DNA of 50,780 nt from an uncultured Prevotellaceae bacterium (GTDB lineage: Bacteria > Bacteroidota > Bacteroidia > Bacteroidales > Bacteroidaceae): NCBI GenBank assembly GCA_900313235.1, contig OMQN01000010.1, positions 1-50,780 on the forward strand, in the 5' to 3' direction. The position numbers were made by a program, and so were the translations under genes. This document shows, one piece after another, positions 27,497-35,873 of this stretch. Position 1 is the stretch's first letter. Every line of letters starts with the position of its first letter. The notes under the pieces were generated by a model. The model had not been told where the DNA came from. It searched no databases and worked only from the letters and a program-made list of their open reading frames with translations.

Positions 27497-27504
27497 TAAT
27501 TTTG
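27497..27504 (+). promoter_or_regulatory. -7 box before the PpiD-like gene
   Basis: TAATTTTG, 64 bases before the ATG. There is no TTTG at the -33 distance, so it may be a weak or regulated promoter that adds to read-through from the upstream operon. Confidence 0.5.
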
Positions 27505-27568
27505 CAAGCTGAATGTAAAAATTCAACAGAAGAACAAAAAAATAAAAAATTAATAACTATAAAATCAA

Positions 27569-29713
27569 ATGGCAGCAATTGGAAAAATTAGAAGCTGGGG
27601 ACCAGTACTTGCAACAGTAATTGGTCTGGCCCTTTTTGCATTCATTGCCGAAGAGATGTTCCGCTCGTGCGAGGCTACTGGCAACGAGCGTCGTCAGCAA
27701 GTCGGCGAAGTGTTAGGTAAGAAAATCTCCGTTCAGGACTTCCAGAGTCTTGTCGACGAGTACCAGGAAGTCATCAAGATGACTCAGGGGCGTGACAACC
27801 TCTCTGAGGAAGAGCTCAACCAGGTGAAAGACCAGGTATGGCAGCAGTTTGTCAACAACACCATCCTGGAGACTGAAGCCAAGAAGGTTGGTCTGACTGT
27901 TACTGACGAGGAGTTGCAGAACGTTCTGAAGGCTGGTACGAATGGTATGCTGATGCAGACACCTTTTGTCAATCAGCAGACTGGTCGTTTCGACGTCAGT
28001 CAGCTCACCAAGTTCCTCTCTGACTACAAGAAGCAGCAGGAGCAGGGTGGCAACGCCGAGATGATGGAGCAGTATACCCGCATCTACAACTATTGGAAGT
28101 TCATTGAGAAGACACTGCGTCAGCAGTTGCTTGGTCAGAAGTACCAGAGTCTGCTCGCTCAGTCTCTGCTGTCGAACCCCATCTCTGCTAAGATGGCTTT
28201 CGCTGGTCAGACCGAGGAGAGCGACATCCTGTTGGCTACCGTTCCCTACACCGCTATCAAGGATGCTGATGTAGAGGTGAGCGATGCTGACCTGAAGGCT
28301 AAGTACGATGAGAAGAAGGAGCAGTTCAAGCAGTATGTAGAGAGCCGTGACATCAAGTATGTTGACTTCCAGGTAGTAGCCTCTCAGGCTGACCGCGATG
28401 CGCTGATGAAGACTATGAAGGATGCTCAGCAGCAGTTGGAGAGCGGCATGGCCGCTGGCGAGGTCGTCCGCAAGGCTCAGTCGCAGATTGCCTATACCGG
28501 CATTGCTGCTACTCGCAACGCTTTCCCCAACGACATCGCAGCGAAGATTGACTCTATGCAAGTTGGTCAGGTTTCAGCACCTTTCGAGACTGCTTATGAC
28601 AACACGCTGAACGTCGTGAAGCTAATCAGCAAGGTGCAGATGCCCGACTCAGTAGAATATCGTCAGATTCAGGTTGGTGGCGCTACTGCCGACGAGGCAC
28701 GCAAACTCGCCGACAGCATCTATACCGCTCTGAAGGGTGGCGCCGACTTCGAGGTGCTGGCTAAGAAATACAACCAGACTGGTGAGAAGCAGTGGATGAC
28801 CTCAGCCATGTATGAGCGTGCTCAGACCATGGATGACGACACCAAGGAGTATATCCATATCCTCAATACGCTGGGTGCCGGTGAACTGAAGAACCTCCAG
28901 TTCTCTCAAGGCAACATCGTGCTGCAGGTTACCAACCGCAAGGCGATGGTCAACAAGTACGACATCGCTGTTGTGAAGCATACCATCGACTTCTCTAAGA
29001 CGACCTATTCTAACGCATACAACAACTTCAGCCAGTATGTCAGCGAGAACAAGACGCTGGAAGGTCTGGAGAAGAACGCTCAGAAGTTCGGCTTCCGCGT
29101 TCAGGAGCGTAACGACCTGTATAGCTCAGAGCACTACGTAGCTGGTCTGCGTGCTACTCGTGAGGCTATGAAGTGGATCTTTGACGCCAAGGCTGGTGAC
29201 GTTTCTCCACTCTATGAGTGTGGCAACAACGACCACCTGTTGGTTATTGCCCTGACGGGTGTTCACGAGGTGGGCTATCGTGCTCTGGAGAACGTAAAGG
29301 ATCAGCTGAAGATGGAGGTTATCCGCGATAAGAAGTTTGAGAAGGCCGCTGCTCAGCTGGCAGGTGTCAAAGACATCGCTGCAGCCAAGCAGAAGGGTGC
29401 TGTTGTTGACAGCGTTCGCCAGATCACCTTCTCTGCTCCTGTCTTTGTACAGGCTGCAGGTACCAGCGAGCCCGCTCTGAGTGGTGCTGTTGCTGCTGTC
29501 AAGCAGGGACAGTTCAGCCCCGCAGTTGTCAAGGGTAACGGTGGCGCATACCTCTTCCAGGTATTGTCCAAGAAGCAGCGTGAGGGTGCTAAGCTCGACG
29601 AGAAGCAGCAGATGAAGCAACTGCAACAGCAGGCTCAGCAGGCTGCCGGTCGTTTCATGAACGAGATGTACCTGAAAGCTGATGTGGTAGACAACCGCTA
29701 CCTCTTCTTCTAA
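27569..29713 (+). CDS. PpiD-like peptidylprolyl isomerase
   Basis: Membrane-anchored periplasmic chaperone that assists folding of outer-membrane and secreted proteins. A single N-terminal membrane helix (WGPVLATVIGLALFAFIA, about residues 10-27) is followed by a SurA-N-type chaperone domain (VWQQFVNNTILETEAKKVGL). A parvulin domain comes next in the middle (SVEYRQIQV, GGADFEVLAKKYNQ, about 355-440), with a long C-terminal chaperone arm. Length is 714. The context of lptC and an outer-membrane barrel upstream fits a role in envelope assembly. The stop overlaps the convergent prmA by four bases. Confidence 0.93.
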   Translation: MAAIGKIRSWGPVLATVIGLALFAFIAEEMFRSCEATGNERRQQVGEVLGKKISVQDFQSLVDEYQEVIKMTQGRDNLSEEELNQVKDQVWQQFVNNTILETEAKKVGLTVTDEELQNVLKAGTNGMLMQTPFVNQQTGRFDVSQLTKFLSDYKKQQEQGGNAEMMEQYTRIYNYWKFIEKTLRQQLLGQKYQSLLAQSLLSNPISAKMAFAGQTEESDILLATVPYTAIKDADVEVSDADLKAKYDEKKEQFKQYVESRDIKYVDFQVVASQADRDALMKTMKDAQQQLESGMAAGEVVRKAQSQIAYTGIAATRNAFPNDIAAKIDSMQVGQVSAPFETAYDNTLNVVKLISKVQMPDSVEYRQIQVGGATADEARKLADSIYTALKGGADFEVLAKKYNQTGEKQWMTSAMYERAQTMDDDTKEYIHILNTLGAGELKNLQFSQGNIVLQVTNRKAMVNKYDIAVVKHTIDFSKTTYSNAYNNFSQYVSENKTLEGLEKNAQKFGFRVQERNDLYSSEHYVAGLRATREAMKWIFDAKAGDVSPLYECGNNDHLLVIALTGVHEVGYRALENVKDQLKMEVIRDKKFEKAAAQLAGVKDIAAAKQKGAVVDSVRQITFSAPVFVQAAGTSEPALSGAVAAVKQGQFSPAVVKGNGGAYLFQVLSKKQREGAKLDEKQQMKQLQQQAQQAAGRFMNEMYLKADVVDNRYLFF

Positions 29714-30594
29714 TCAAGTGAGAACAGAAGGCACGCCCAGTCGCCATCGCTACGGGTAGCCTTCAACGATAAACCAAGTGTCTGTGCCTTGCTTTCGAGC
29801 AGGGCACAGTCATTTTTATAAAAGCCGCTGAGAACGAGTTGTGCGTGTGGAGCCATCACGTTGCGGAAACGCTCCATGTCGTTCAGTAGAATGTTGCGGT
29901 TAATATTAGCAAGGACAACGTTGAACTCTGCGGAAAAGCCGCTGAGCACATTGGCGTCGCCACAGAGCGCGGTGAGGCGGTCGTCTACGCGGTTGATGAC
30001 GGCATTGTGGCGCGTATTGTCAGCACTCCACTCGTCAATGTCATAGCCCACCACACTCGCTGCACCTACCTTCAGTGCGCAGATGCCCAGAATGCCGGTG
30101 CCACAGCCGCAGTCGAGCACGCGCAGTCCGTCCAGTTGCATGTCGAGCAGTATCCCGCAAATCATGCGGGTTGTCTCGTGGGTGCCTGTGCCAAAAGCCA
30201 GATGGGCATCTATTTCAATCATGATGGATGATGGTTGAAGGTTGTTGTCTGAGGGCAGGTGGCGACCATCATGAATAATCAGGTTCCCCTTCCCTTTAGA
30301 GGGGGGCAGGTTAATGATTATCGGTTCAAAGCCCTCCTGTTCCCACTGTTCGTTCCAGTCCTTGTCTTCTGCCTCCTGGATGGAGTAGGAGAGTGTGACA
30401 TTCTCGAAGGGGAATCCTTCAAGAACTTGTTGGAGGGCATCCTCGTCAAACAGCGCTTGCTGCACATATCCCTTCAGACCTGTTGGTGTCTCTTCAAATG
30501 TTTCGAAACCAGCCTCTCCAGCCAATGCTGAGAGGATATCCTGTGCGTCCTGTGTGCAGGGCGTCATGGTGAAATCAACTTCGTAATACTTCAT
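29710..30594 (-). CDS. prmA: Ribosomal protein L11 methyltransferase
   Basis: SAM-dependent methylation of ribosomal protein L11. The N-terminal substrate domain ends at DKDWNEQWEQ. The methyltransferase core has AFGTGTHETT, the SAM-binding loop DCGCGTGILG, acidic VVGYDIDEW, and LANINRNIL. Between the two domains lies an unusual segment, NLPPSKGKGN, coded by a GC-rich stretch at 30283-30312, followed by a second low-complexity stretch (NNLQPSS). From memory, Bacteroides homologues have a shorter linker here. Length is 294. It has its own TAATTTTG -7 box. Confidence 0.94.
   Translation of the reverse strand: MKYYEVDFTMTPCTQDAQDILSALAGEAGFETFEETPTGLKGYVQQALFDEDALQQVLEGFPFENVTLSYSIQEAEDKDWNEQWEQEGFEPIIINLPPSKGKGNLIIHDGRHLPSDNNLQPSSIMIEIDAHLAFGTGTHETTRMICGILLDMQLDGLRVLDCGCGTGILGICALKVGAASVVGYDIDEWSADNTRHNAVINRVDDRLTALCGDANVLSGFSAEFNVVLANINRNILLNDMERFRNVMAPHAQLVLSGFYKNDCALLESKAQTLGLSLKATRSDGDWACLLFSLD
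30283..30312 (-). repeat. GC-rich in-frame insert in prmA
   Basis: A 30-base segment made of C and G runs (CTGCCCCCC ... AAGGGGAAC on the coding strand) with partial dyad symmetry. It adds exactly ten codons (NLPPSKGKGN). It resembles the segment at 46674-46712 in rlmD. Confidence 0.6.
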
Positions 30595-30613
30595 AAGATG
30601 TTAAATTTGCCCA

Positions 30614-30621
30614 CAAAATTA
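30614..30621 (-). promoter_or_regulatory. -7 box of prmA
   Basis: Minus strand TAATTTTG, 19 bases before the prmA ATG. A 12-bp inverted repeat covers the region where the -33 element should lie. Confidence 0.55.
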
Positions 30622-30628
30622 CAAAAAA

Positions 30629-30665
30629 TAGGGAAAAACCTACGCTCTCTTAGGGTTTTTCCCTA
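30629..30665. promoter_or_regulatory. 12-bp inverted repeat between prmA and the WYDPWY gene, candidate operator
   Basis: TAGGGAAAAACC (30629-30640) and its exact reverse complement (30654-30665) with a 13-base loop. It sits between divergent promoters and touches a forward TAATTTTG at 30664-30671. Either a regulator site or a hairpin is possible. Confidence 0.55.
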
Positions 30666-30686
30666 ATTTTGCATGAAAATATGTTG

Positions 30687-30694
30687 TATTTTTG
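30687..30694 (+). promoter_or_regulatory. -7 box of the WYDPWY-protein gene
   Basis: TATTTTTG followed by CAACGTGAA, the same wording as at the queA-like and lnb starts. A second possible box, TAATTTTG, is at 30664-30671. Confidence 0.6.
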
Positions 30695-30725
30695 CAACGT
30701 GAACAAGTATAAAAGACGAAAAGCT

Positions 30726-31610
30726 ATGAAAAAGTGGATTCTTTTAGCAGCAGTATGTTCCTTGCCACTCTCGATGATGGCACAGGACGATGATATGTAC
30801 TTCGTTCCTACGAAAGAGAACGTAGCCAAGGAGACCATGAACTACGGCATGCCTACGAATACCTATTATTCGGGCTCTAGCCGTAGCGTGGACGACTATA
30901 ATGGTCGTCTGTCTTCCAGCGTTACACCTATCGACTCAGTAGGACAGGAAGTAGAGTCTGACGACTACAAGTATACGCGCCAGCTGTCACGCTTCGATGA
31001 CTACAGTCCCAGTCAGGCCTACTGGGAGGGTTATCGCGACGGGCGTTGGTCGTCACCATGGTACTATAGCCGCTATGGTTTGTACAGCTCGTGGTACGAT
31101 CCCTGGTACAACTCGTGGTACGACCCCTGGTACGTCTCATGGTACGACCCTTGGTATGATTCGTGGTATTATGGCGGCTATTATGGTTGGTCGTCATGGC
31201 GCTATGGCTGGTATGGTTCATACTATCGTCCTTGGGGCTACTATGGCTATTACACACCTATTTATTATATAGGTGGACATAGTCATAGAACGACAGCTCA
31301 TGATCGCTTCCATGCCAACCGCAACGTGAGTGGCAATTCCTCCTTCGGCAATAGCTTCGGCCGTTCGCGTGGCGTCAACAGCAGAGGTGGCTTTGGCAAT
31401 GCCCGCAGCAATAACAACCGTACGAGCACGCAGACCACTTCCTTCGGTAATACGCGAAACGGCAATACCGGTTTCGGCAATCGTTCCAATTCCAGCAGCA
31501 GCTCCTTTGGCACCTCACGCAGCAGCGGTGGTGGTGGAGGTAGCCGTGGTGGCGGATCCTTTGGCGGAGGCGCACGCTCTGGTGGCGGTGGCGGACGTTT
31601 TGGCCGATAA
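30726..31610 (+). CDS. Secreted low-complexity protein with WYDPWY repeats
   Basis: A 294-residue exported protein. The signal peptide MKKWILLAAVCSLPLSMMAQ is cut near residue 20. The central region is very rich in Trp and Tyr: three tandem 8-residue units of SWYDPWYx (DNA 31089-31160, period 24 bases) lead into a GYYGWSSWRYGWYGSYY-type stretch. The last 100 residues are Gly/Ser/Asn/Arg-rich (SFGNSFGRSR, GGGGSRGGGSFGGG). The composition suggests a disordered or adhesive surface protein; I know no function. An in-frame GTG at 30699, next to the -7 box, would add nine mostly basic residues and is an alternative start. It lies 45 bases before the FadL-type gene. Confidence 0.85.
   Translation: MKKWILLAAVCSLPLSMMAQDDDMYFVPTKENVAKETMNYGMPTNTYYSGSSRSVDDYNGRLSSSVTPIDSVGQEVESDDYKYTRQLSRFDDYSPSQAYWEGYRDGRWSSPWYYSRYGLYSSWYDPWYNSWYDPWYVSWYDPWYDSWYYGGYYGWSSWRYGWYGSYYRPWGYYGYYTPIYYIGGHSHRTTAHDRFHANRNVSGNSSFGNSFGRSRGVNSRGGFGNARSNNNRTSTQTTSFGNTRNGNTGFGNRSNSSSSSFGTSRSSGGGGGSRGGGSFGGGARSGGGGGRFGR
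31089..31160 (+). repeat. 24-bp tandem repeat coding SWYDPWY units
   Basis: Three in-frame units (31089-31112, 31113-31136, 31137-31160) differ mainly at third positions and in the last codon (N, V, D). A degenerate fourth unit follows. Confidence 0.85.
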
Positions 31611-31655
31611 GAGAGATATGTAACCCCAACCTCAACCCATATAAACGTATAAGCT

Positions 31656-33248
31656 ATGAAAAAGTTATTTGCAATAGCTGCTATTGTTGTGGCCACGATG
31701 CCCGCGGCAGCACAGGAAACGTATGAGAATGCTAAGATTGCTCAGGAAGACCTTAACGGAACTGCCCGCTATGTTGGTATGGGTGGTGCCATGGAAGCAC
31801 TTGGCGCCGACATCTCGACCATCAGTACCAATCCCGCCGGTATCGGTTTGTTCCGTCACTCTAATGTCAGCCTCTCTTTGGGACTGGTCTCTCAGGGAGG
31901 TGCCCAGAATGCGGTAGGCGGTTCTACGACCAATGCGTCCTTCGACCAGTTGGGCTTCGTCTACTCCTATCGCACTGGCAGGACGTCGTATCTTAACGTT
32001 GCCCTCAATTACCATAAGAGTCGCAACTTCGACATGATTCTATCGGCAGCCAACCAACTGGGCAATGCGTCACTCAACAAGTTGACGTGGGCCAAGGGCA
32101 ACGCAGGCTATGTCTTTGAGGCCAAGGAAGAGGTGCAGCCCGACAAGACGGTGATTGACGTCCCCGATTTCAATGCACCATATATTACCTGCAGTCAGTT
32201 GGACGACCTCTTTGGATACTATGTCAACTGGGACGACGCTGCTAAGTCGTGGGACTATATCAATGCCGACAATTTTCGTTTCGACCGTGCCCACGAAGGC
32301 TACATTGGCGAGTATGACTTTAACGTTAGCGGAAACATCAATAACCGTATCTATCTGGGACTTACCGTCGGTATACACGATGTACACTACAAGCATTATA
32401 GCGAGTACGTAGAGCAGATGCCGACCTTCGATTGCACCGTTGCTGACCGCCGCGAGATTACGGGTACGGGTGTCGATGTCAAGGCTGGTGTTATTCTCCG
32501 TCCTGTCGAGGAGTCACCCTTCCGCATCGGACTGTCTATCGCGTCGCCTACCTTCTATGAGCTGAAGACTGCCAACTACACCTACATCTCTGATGGCAAG
32601 TATCGCTATGATACAGGTAAGATCAACGATGCTCGCGACCGCACCAACTATAAGTTCCGTCTCTATACCCCCTGGAAGTTTGGTGTCAGCCTGGGTCATA
32701 CCATCGGTTCACAGTTGGCGCTGGGTGCCAGCTACGAGTATGCAGACTATGGCAGCATGGATTCTCGCTACATCACTGGCGAGTACTATGATGATTACTC
32801 AGACTCCTACCACAGCAATTCAGAGAGCGATCGCATCATGAACGACCACACTGCCAAGACGCTGAAGGGCGTACATACTCTCAAGTTAGGGGCCGAGTTC
32901 AAGCCCGTCAAGAATCTGGCCTTGCGCCTAGGCTACAATTACGTCAGTCCGATGTACCAGAAGGAAGGTTTCAAGGACGGTACCCTCAATTCTGACGGCT
33001 CGTATGTCAGTTCGGCTACCGACTATACCAACTGGGAGGGAACGAACCGCTTCACCTGCGGCTTCGGCTACACCTTCGACAAGTTCAACGCTTCGCTGGC
33101 TTACCAGTACAGCTGCACCAAGGGAACCTTCTCGCCCTTCATGAGTTACTACGATTCGGACTACGCTGCCTACGACTGCGTCGCACCGCAGGTTGCTGTC
33201 GAGAACAAGCGACACCAGGTGCTTTTCACATTAGGCTATACCTTCTGA
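31656..33248 (+). CDS. OMPP1/FadL-family outer membrane transport protein
   Basis: A 530-residue outer-membrane barrel with a signal peptide cut near AAAQ (residue 20). The N-terminal plug has LNGTARYVGMGGAMEALGADISTISTNPAGIGLFR, where the STNPAG motif is typical of FadL/TodX proteins that pass hydrophobic compounds. Repeated Gly/Tyr-rich strands follow, and it ends in VLFTLGYTF with a terminal Phe, the BAM recognition signature. Bacteroidota members are often labelled hemin receptor, but that label is not supported by this sequence. It is probably transcribed with the WYDPWY gene. A terminator follows directly. Confidence 0.9.
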   Translation: MKKLFAIAAIVVATMPAAAQETYENAKIAQEDLNGTARYVGMGGAMEALGADISTISTNPAGIGLFRHSNVSLSLGLVSQGGAQNAVGGSTTNASFDQLGFVYSYRTGRTSYLNVALNYHKSRNFDMILSAANQLGNASLNKLTWAKGNAGYVFEAKEEVQPDKTVIDVPDFNAPYITCSQLDDLFGYYVNWDDAAKSWDYINADNFRFDRAHEGYIGEYDFNVSGNINNRIYLGLTVGIHDVHYKHYSEYVEQMPTFDCTVADRREITGTGVDVKAGVILRPVEESPFRIGLSIASPTFYELKTANYTYISDGKYRYDTGKINDARDRTNYKFRLYTPWKFGVSLGHTIGSQLALGASYEYADYGSMDSRYITGEYYDDYSDSYHSNSESDRIMNDHTAKTLKGVHTLKLGAEFKPVKNLALRLGYNYVSPMYQKEGFKDGTLNSDGSYVSSATDYTNWEGTNRFTCGFGYTFDKFNASLAYQYSCTKGTFSPFMSYYDSDYAAYDCVAPQVAVENKRHQVLFTLGYTF

Positions 33249-33257
33249 ACAAAAAAC

Positions 33258-33289
33258 GAGACTCATAAATTTGTGAGTCTCATTTTTTT
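33258..33289 (+). terminator. Terminator after the FadL-type gene
   Basis: 8-bp perfect stem GAGACTCA (33258-33265) with TGAGTCTC (33274-33281), followed by a seven-T run. Its loop contains the TTTG that serves as the -33 element of the ffh promoter. Confidence 0.88.
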
Positions 33290-33301
33290 ATTGTAATTTT
33301 G
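33270..33301 (+). promoter_or_regulatory. Promoter of ffh
   Basis: TTTG (33270-33273), 20-base spacer, TAATTTTG (33294-33301), a full consensus match. The -33 element lies in the loop of the preceding terminator, and the spacer covers the descending stem and T run. Confidence 0.8.
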
Positions 33302-33345
33302 CAGCCTAAAAGAAATAGTATATCGTCAAATAGCAAATCTTATAG

Positions 33346-34695
33346 ATGTTTGAGAATTTAAGTGATAGACTTGAACGGTCGTTCAAGATACTGAAAGGTG
33401 AAGGAAAAATCACCGAGATCAATGTTGCAGAAACCCTGAAGGACGTTCGTAAAGCTCTGTTGGATGCCGACGTCAACTACAAGGTCGCCAAGCAGTTTAC
33501 AGACACTGTCAAGCAGAAAGCATTGGGCATGAATGTGCTTACCGCTATCAAACCCAGTCAACTGATGGTCAAGATTGTCCACGACGAGTTGGCAGAACTG
33601 ATGGGTGGCAAGGCTGTAGAGCTTAGTTTGGAGGGGCGCCCCGCTATTGTGCTGATGTCTGGCTTGCAGGGTTCTGGTAAGACCACCTTCTCTGGTAAAC
33701 TAGCCAACATGCTGAAGACCAAGCAGCACAAGAATCCGCTGCTCGTGGCCTGCGACGTCTATCGTCCTGCCGCCATCCAGCAGTTGCACGTTGTCGGTGA
33801 GAGCGTGGATGTGCCCGTCTATTCTGAGCCCGACAACAAGAATGTCGTGGAGATAGCCCAGAACGCCATCCGCGAAGCCAAGCAGAAGAATTACAATGTC
33901 GTCATCATCGATACAGCCGGTCGTCTGGCCGTCGACGAGGAGATGATGAACGAGATTGCTACACTGAAGGACGCTGTCCATCCTGACGAGACACTGTTCG
34001 TGGTAGATGCCATGACTGGTCAGGATGCTGTCAATACTGCCAAGGAGTTCAACGACCGTCTGGACTTCGACGGTGTCGTACTTACCAAGCTCGATGGCGA
34101 CACCCGTGGTGGTGCTGCCCTCAGTATCCGCACCGTTGTCACCAAACCTATCAAGTTTGTGGGTACTGGCGAGAAGATGGAAGCACTCGATGTGTTCCAT
34201 CCTGAGCGTATGGCCGATCGCATCTTGGGTATGGGTGACATCGTCTCTCTCGTCGAACGTGCTCAGGAGCAGTACGACGAGGAAGAAGCCAAGCGCTTGG
34301 AGAAGAAGATTCGCAAGAACAAGTTCGACTTCGACGACTTCATGGGGCAGATTCAGCAGATCAAGAAGATGGGTAACATCAAGGACCTCGCCAGCATGAT
34401 TCCTGGTGTGGGCAAGGCACTGAAGGATGTCGACATCGACGATAACGCTTTTAAGGGTATCGAGGCTATCATCCAGTCGATGACCCCCAAGGAGCGTCAA
34501 AATCCGGATATCATTAACCAGAGCCGCAAGTTGCGCATTGCCAAGGGTTCGGGTACCAAGATTGAGGAGGTCAACCGCCTGCTGAAGCAGTTCGATCAGA
34601 CCCGTAAGGTTATGCGTATGATGACAGGTGGCGGTGCGTCAAAGATGGCACAGATGGCTGCCGCCATGAAGATGCGTGGAAACAAACCATTCTAA
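33346..34695 (+). CDS. ffh: Signal recognition particle GTPase Ffh
   Basis: Binds signal sequences and 4.5S RNA and targets ribosomes to FtsY and SecYEG. The N domain is helical. The G domain has GLQGSGKTT (106-114), [15 protein letters not shown] and [12 protein letters not shown], and a Met-rich M domain forms the C-terminus ([21 protein letters not shown]). Length 449 is normal. The folD reading frame begins five bases after its stop. Confidence 0.98.
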   Translation: MFENLSDRLERSFKILKGEGKITEINVAETLKDVRKALLDADVNYKVAKQFTDTVKQKALGMNVLTAIKPSQLMVKIVHDELAELMGGKAVELSLEGRPAIVLMSGLQGSGKTTFSGKLANMLKTKQHKNPLLVACDVYRPAAIQQLHVVGESVDVPVYSEPDNKNVVEIAQNAIREAKQKNYNVVIIDTAGRLAVDEEMMNEIATLKDAVHPDETLFVVDAMTGQDAVNTAKEFNDRLDFDGVVLTKLDGDTRGGAALSIRTVVTKPIKFVGTGEKMEALDVFHPERMADRILGMGDIVSLVERAQEQYDEEEAKRLEKKIRKNKFDFDDFMGQIQQIKKMGNIKDLASMIPGVGKALKDVDIDDNAFKGIEAIIQSMTPKERQNPDIINQSRKLRIAKGSGTKIEEVNRLLKQFDQTRKVMRMMTGGGASKMAQMAAAMKMRGNKPF

Positions 34696-34699
34696 AGAT

Positions 34700-35578
34700 A
34701 TGCAGTTAATTGACGGAAAAGCAACGGCAGCAGCCATCAAGGCTGAGATTGCCGAAGAGGTAAAAGAGATTGTAGCCCGTGGCGGCAAACAGCCCCACTT
34801 GGCAGCCGTATTGGTTGGTCACGATGGCGGTTCGGAGACGTATGTGAAGAATAAGGTGCTGGCTTGCGAGGCATGTGGCTTTAAGTCTACGCTCATCCGC
34901 TATGAAGACAATATCACCGAGCAGGAACTGCTCGATTGTGTGTCGCGATTAAATCGCGATAATGATGTTGACGGCTTCATCGTTCAGCTGCCTCTTCCCA
35001 AGCACATCGACGAACAGAAAATCATCGAGGCCATCGACTACCGCAAGGATGTCGACGGTTTTCATCCCATCAACGTTGGTCGTATGGCCATTGGTCTGCC
35101 TTGCTTCATCTCTGCCACACCGTTGGGTATCATCACCCTGCTGAAACGCTATGGCATTGAGACCAGCGGCAAAAAGTGCGTCATATTGGGTCGCTCCAAC
35201 ATTGTGGGCAAGCCGATGGCTCAGCTCATGATGCAGAAGCAGTATGGCGACGCAACGGTTACAGTCTGTCACTCACGTTCTAAGACGCTGAAGAAAGAGT
35301 GCCAGGAAGCCGACATCATCATTGCTGCCATTGGTCAGCCAGACTTCGTCACTGCCGATATGGTCAAGGATGGTGCTGTCATCATTGACGTTGGTACTAC
35401 CCGTGTGCCCGACGCTACGCGCAAGAGCGGTTTCCGCTTGAATGGAGATGTCAAGTTCGACGAGGTGGCTCCCAAGTGCTCGTTCATCACTCCCGTACCT
35501 GGTGGCGTAGGCCCTATGACCATCTGCTCACTGATGAAGAATACCCTCGCCGCCGGTAAGAAAGAATACTATAAATAA
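34700..35578 (+). CDS. folD: Methylenetetrahydrofolate dehydrogenase/cyclohydrolase
   Basis: Bifunctional folate enzyme interconverting methylene-, methenyl- and formyl-tetrahydrofolate. Family signatures seen are [14 protein letters not shown] with the catalytic Lys, [27 protein letters not shown], the Rossmann [11 protein letters not shown], and [10 protein letters not shown] at the C-terminus. Length from the ATG at 34700 is 292. An in-frame ATG eight codons earlier lies inside the ffh end and is less likely. It follows ffh by only four bases and is probably co-transcribed. Confidence 0.97.
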   Translation: MQLIDGKATAAAIKAEIAEEVKEIVARGGKQPHLAAVLVGHDGGSETYVKNKVLACEACGFKSTLIRYEDNITEQELLDCVSRLNRDNDVDGFIVQLPLPKHIDEQKIIEAIDYRKDVDGFHPINVGRMAIGLPCFISATPLGIITLLKRYGIETSGKKCVILGRSNIVGKPMAQLMMQKQYGDATVTVCHSRSKTLKKECQEADIIIAAIGQPDFVTADMVKDGAVIIDVGTTRVPDATRKSGFRLNGDVKFDEVAPKCSFITPVPGGVGPMTICSLMKNTLAAGKKEYYK

Positions 35579-35612
35579 TGCTTAATGCATAAAGGTTATT
35601 GGTTGTTGGTTA

Positions 35613-35795
35613 ATGTTCAACGCTGAAGAGTGGTATCTGAAAGGCAATGAGGCTCGTAGGACAGGGCAGTGGCACGAAGCCATCAACTGTTACATACAGG
35701 CTATTGAACTTGACCCCGACAGTCCCGCTGTCGAGGCCAAGCAGATGCTTGACGACATTATGGCTTTCTACTGTAAAGATATGTATAATCCCTGA
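35613..35795 (+). CDS. Small single-TPR protein
   Basis: A 60-residue protein: EEWYLKGNEARRTGQWHEAINCYIQAIELDPDSP is one full tetratricopeptide repeat, followed by a partial helix. TPRs mediate protein contacts; the partner is unknown. It follows folD after a short repeat-bearing spacer (TTAATG and TTGGTTGTTGG wording at 35578-35612). A hairpin begins inside its last codons, so the short length looks genuine, not a truncation artefact. Confidence 0.8.
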   Translation: MFNAEEWYLKGNEARRTGQWHEAINCYIQAIELDPDSPAVEAKQMLDDIMAFYCKDMYNP

Positions 35796-35823
35796 GCTGC
35801 ACTACAGCTTAGGGATTTATTGA
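35787..35823 (+). terminator. Terminator overlapping the end of the mini-TPR gene
   Basis: A 13-bp stem with one G-U pair (35787-35799 with 35805-35817) and a five-base loop, then a weak T-rich tail. The ascending arm includes the stop codon of the mini-TPR gene. Confidence 0.7.
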
Positions 35824-35873
35824 CCTGAGACAACATGGTATAATGATAAAACCAATTCAAAAACGATAAGACT

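Noticed and set aside
27713-28561. A 282-codon open frame antisense to the PpiD-like gene
   Set aside because: Leucine-rich shadow of Gln/Lys/Glu codons; no independent signal.
31089-31160. Regular 24-bp repeats considered as a CRISPR or regulatory array
   Set aside because: They are contiguous, in frame and code a repeated peptide; there are no spacers.
31656-33248. Naming the FadL-type protein a hemin receptor
   Set aside because: That is a common label for this group, but no heme-binding feature is visible; only OMPP1/FadL architecture is supported.
33700-34500. A 266-codon open frame antisense to ffh
   Set aside because: Contained in ffh, no recognisable domain, mirror-composition protein.
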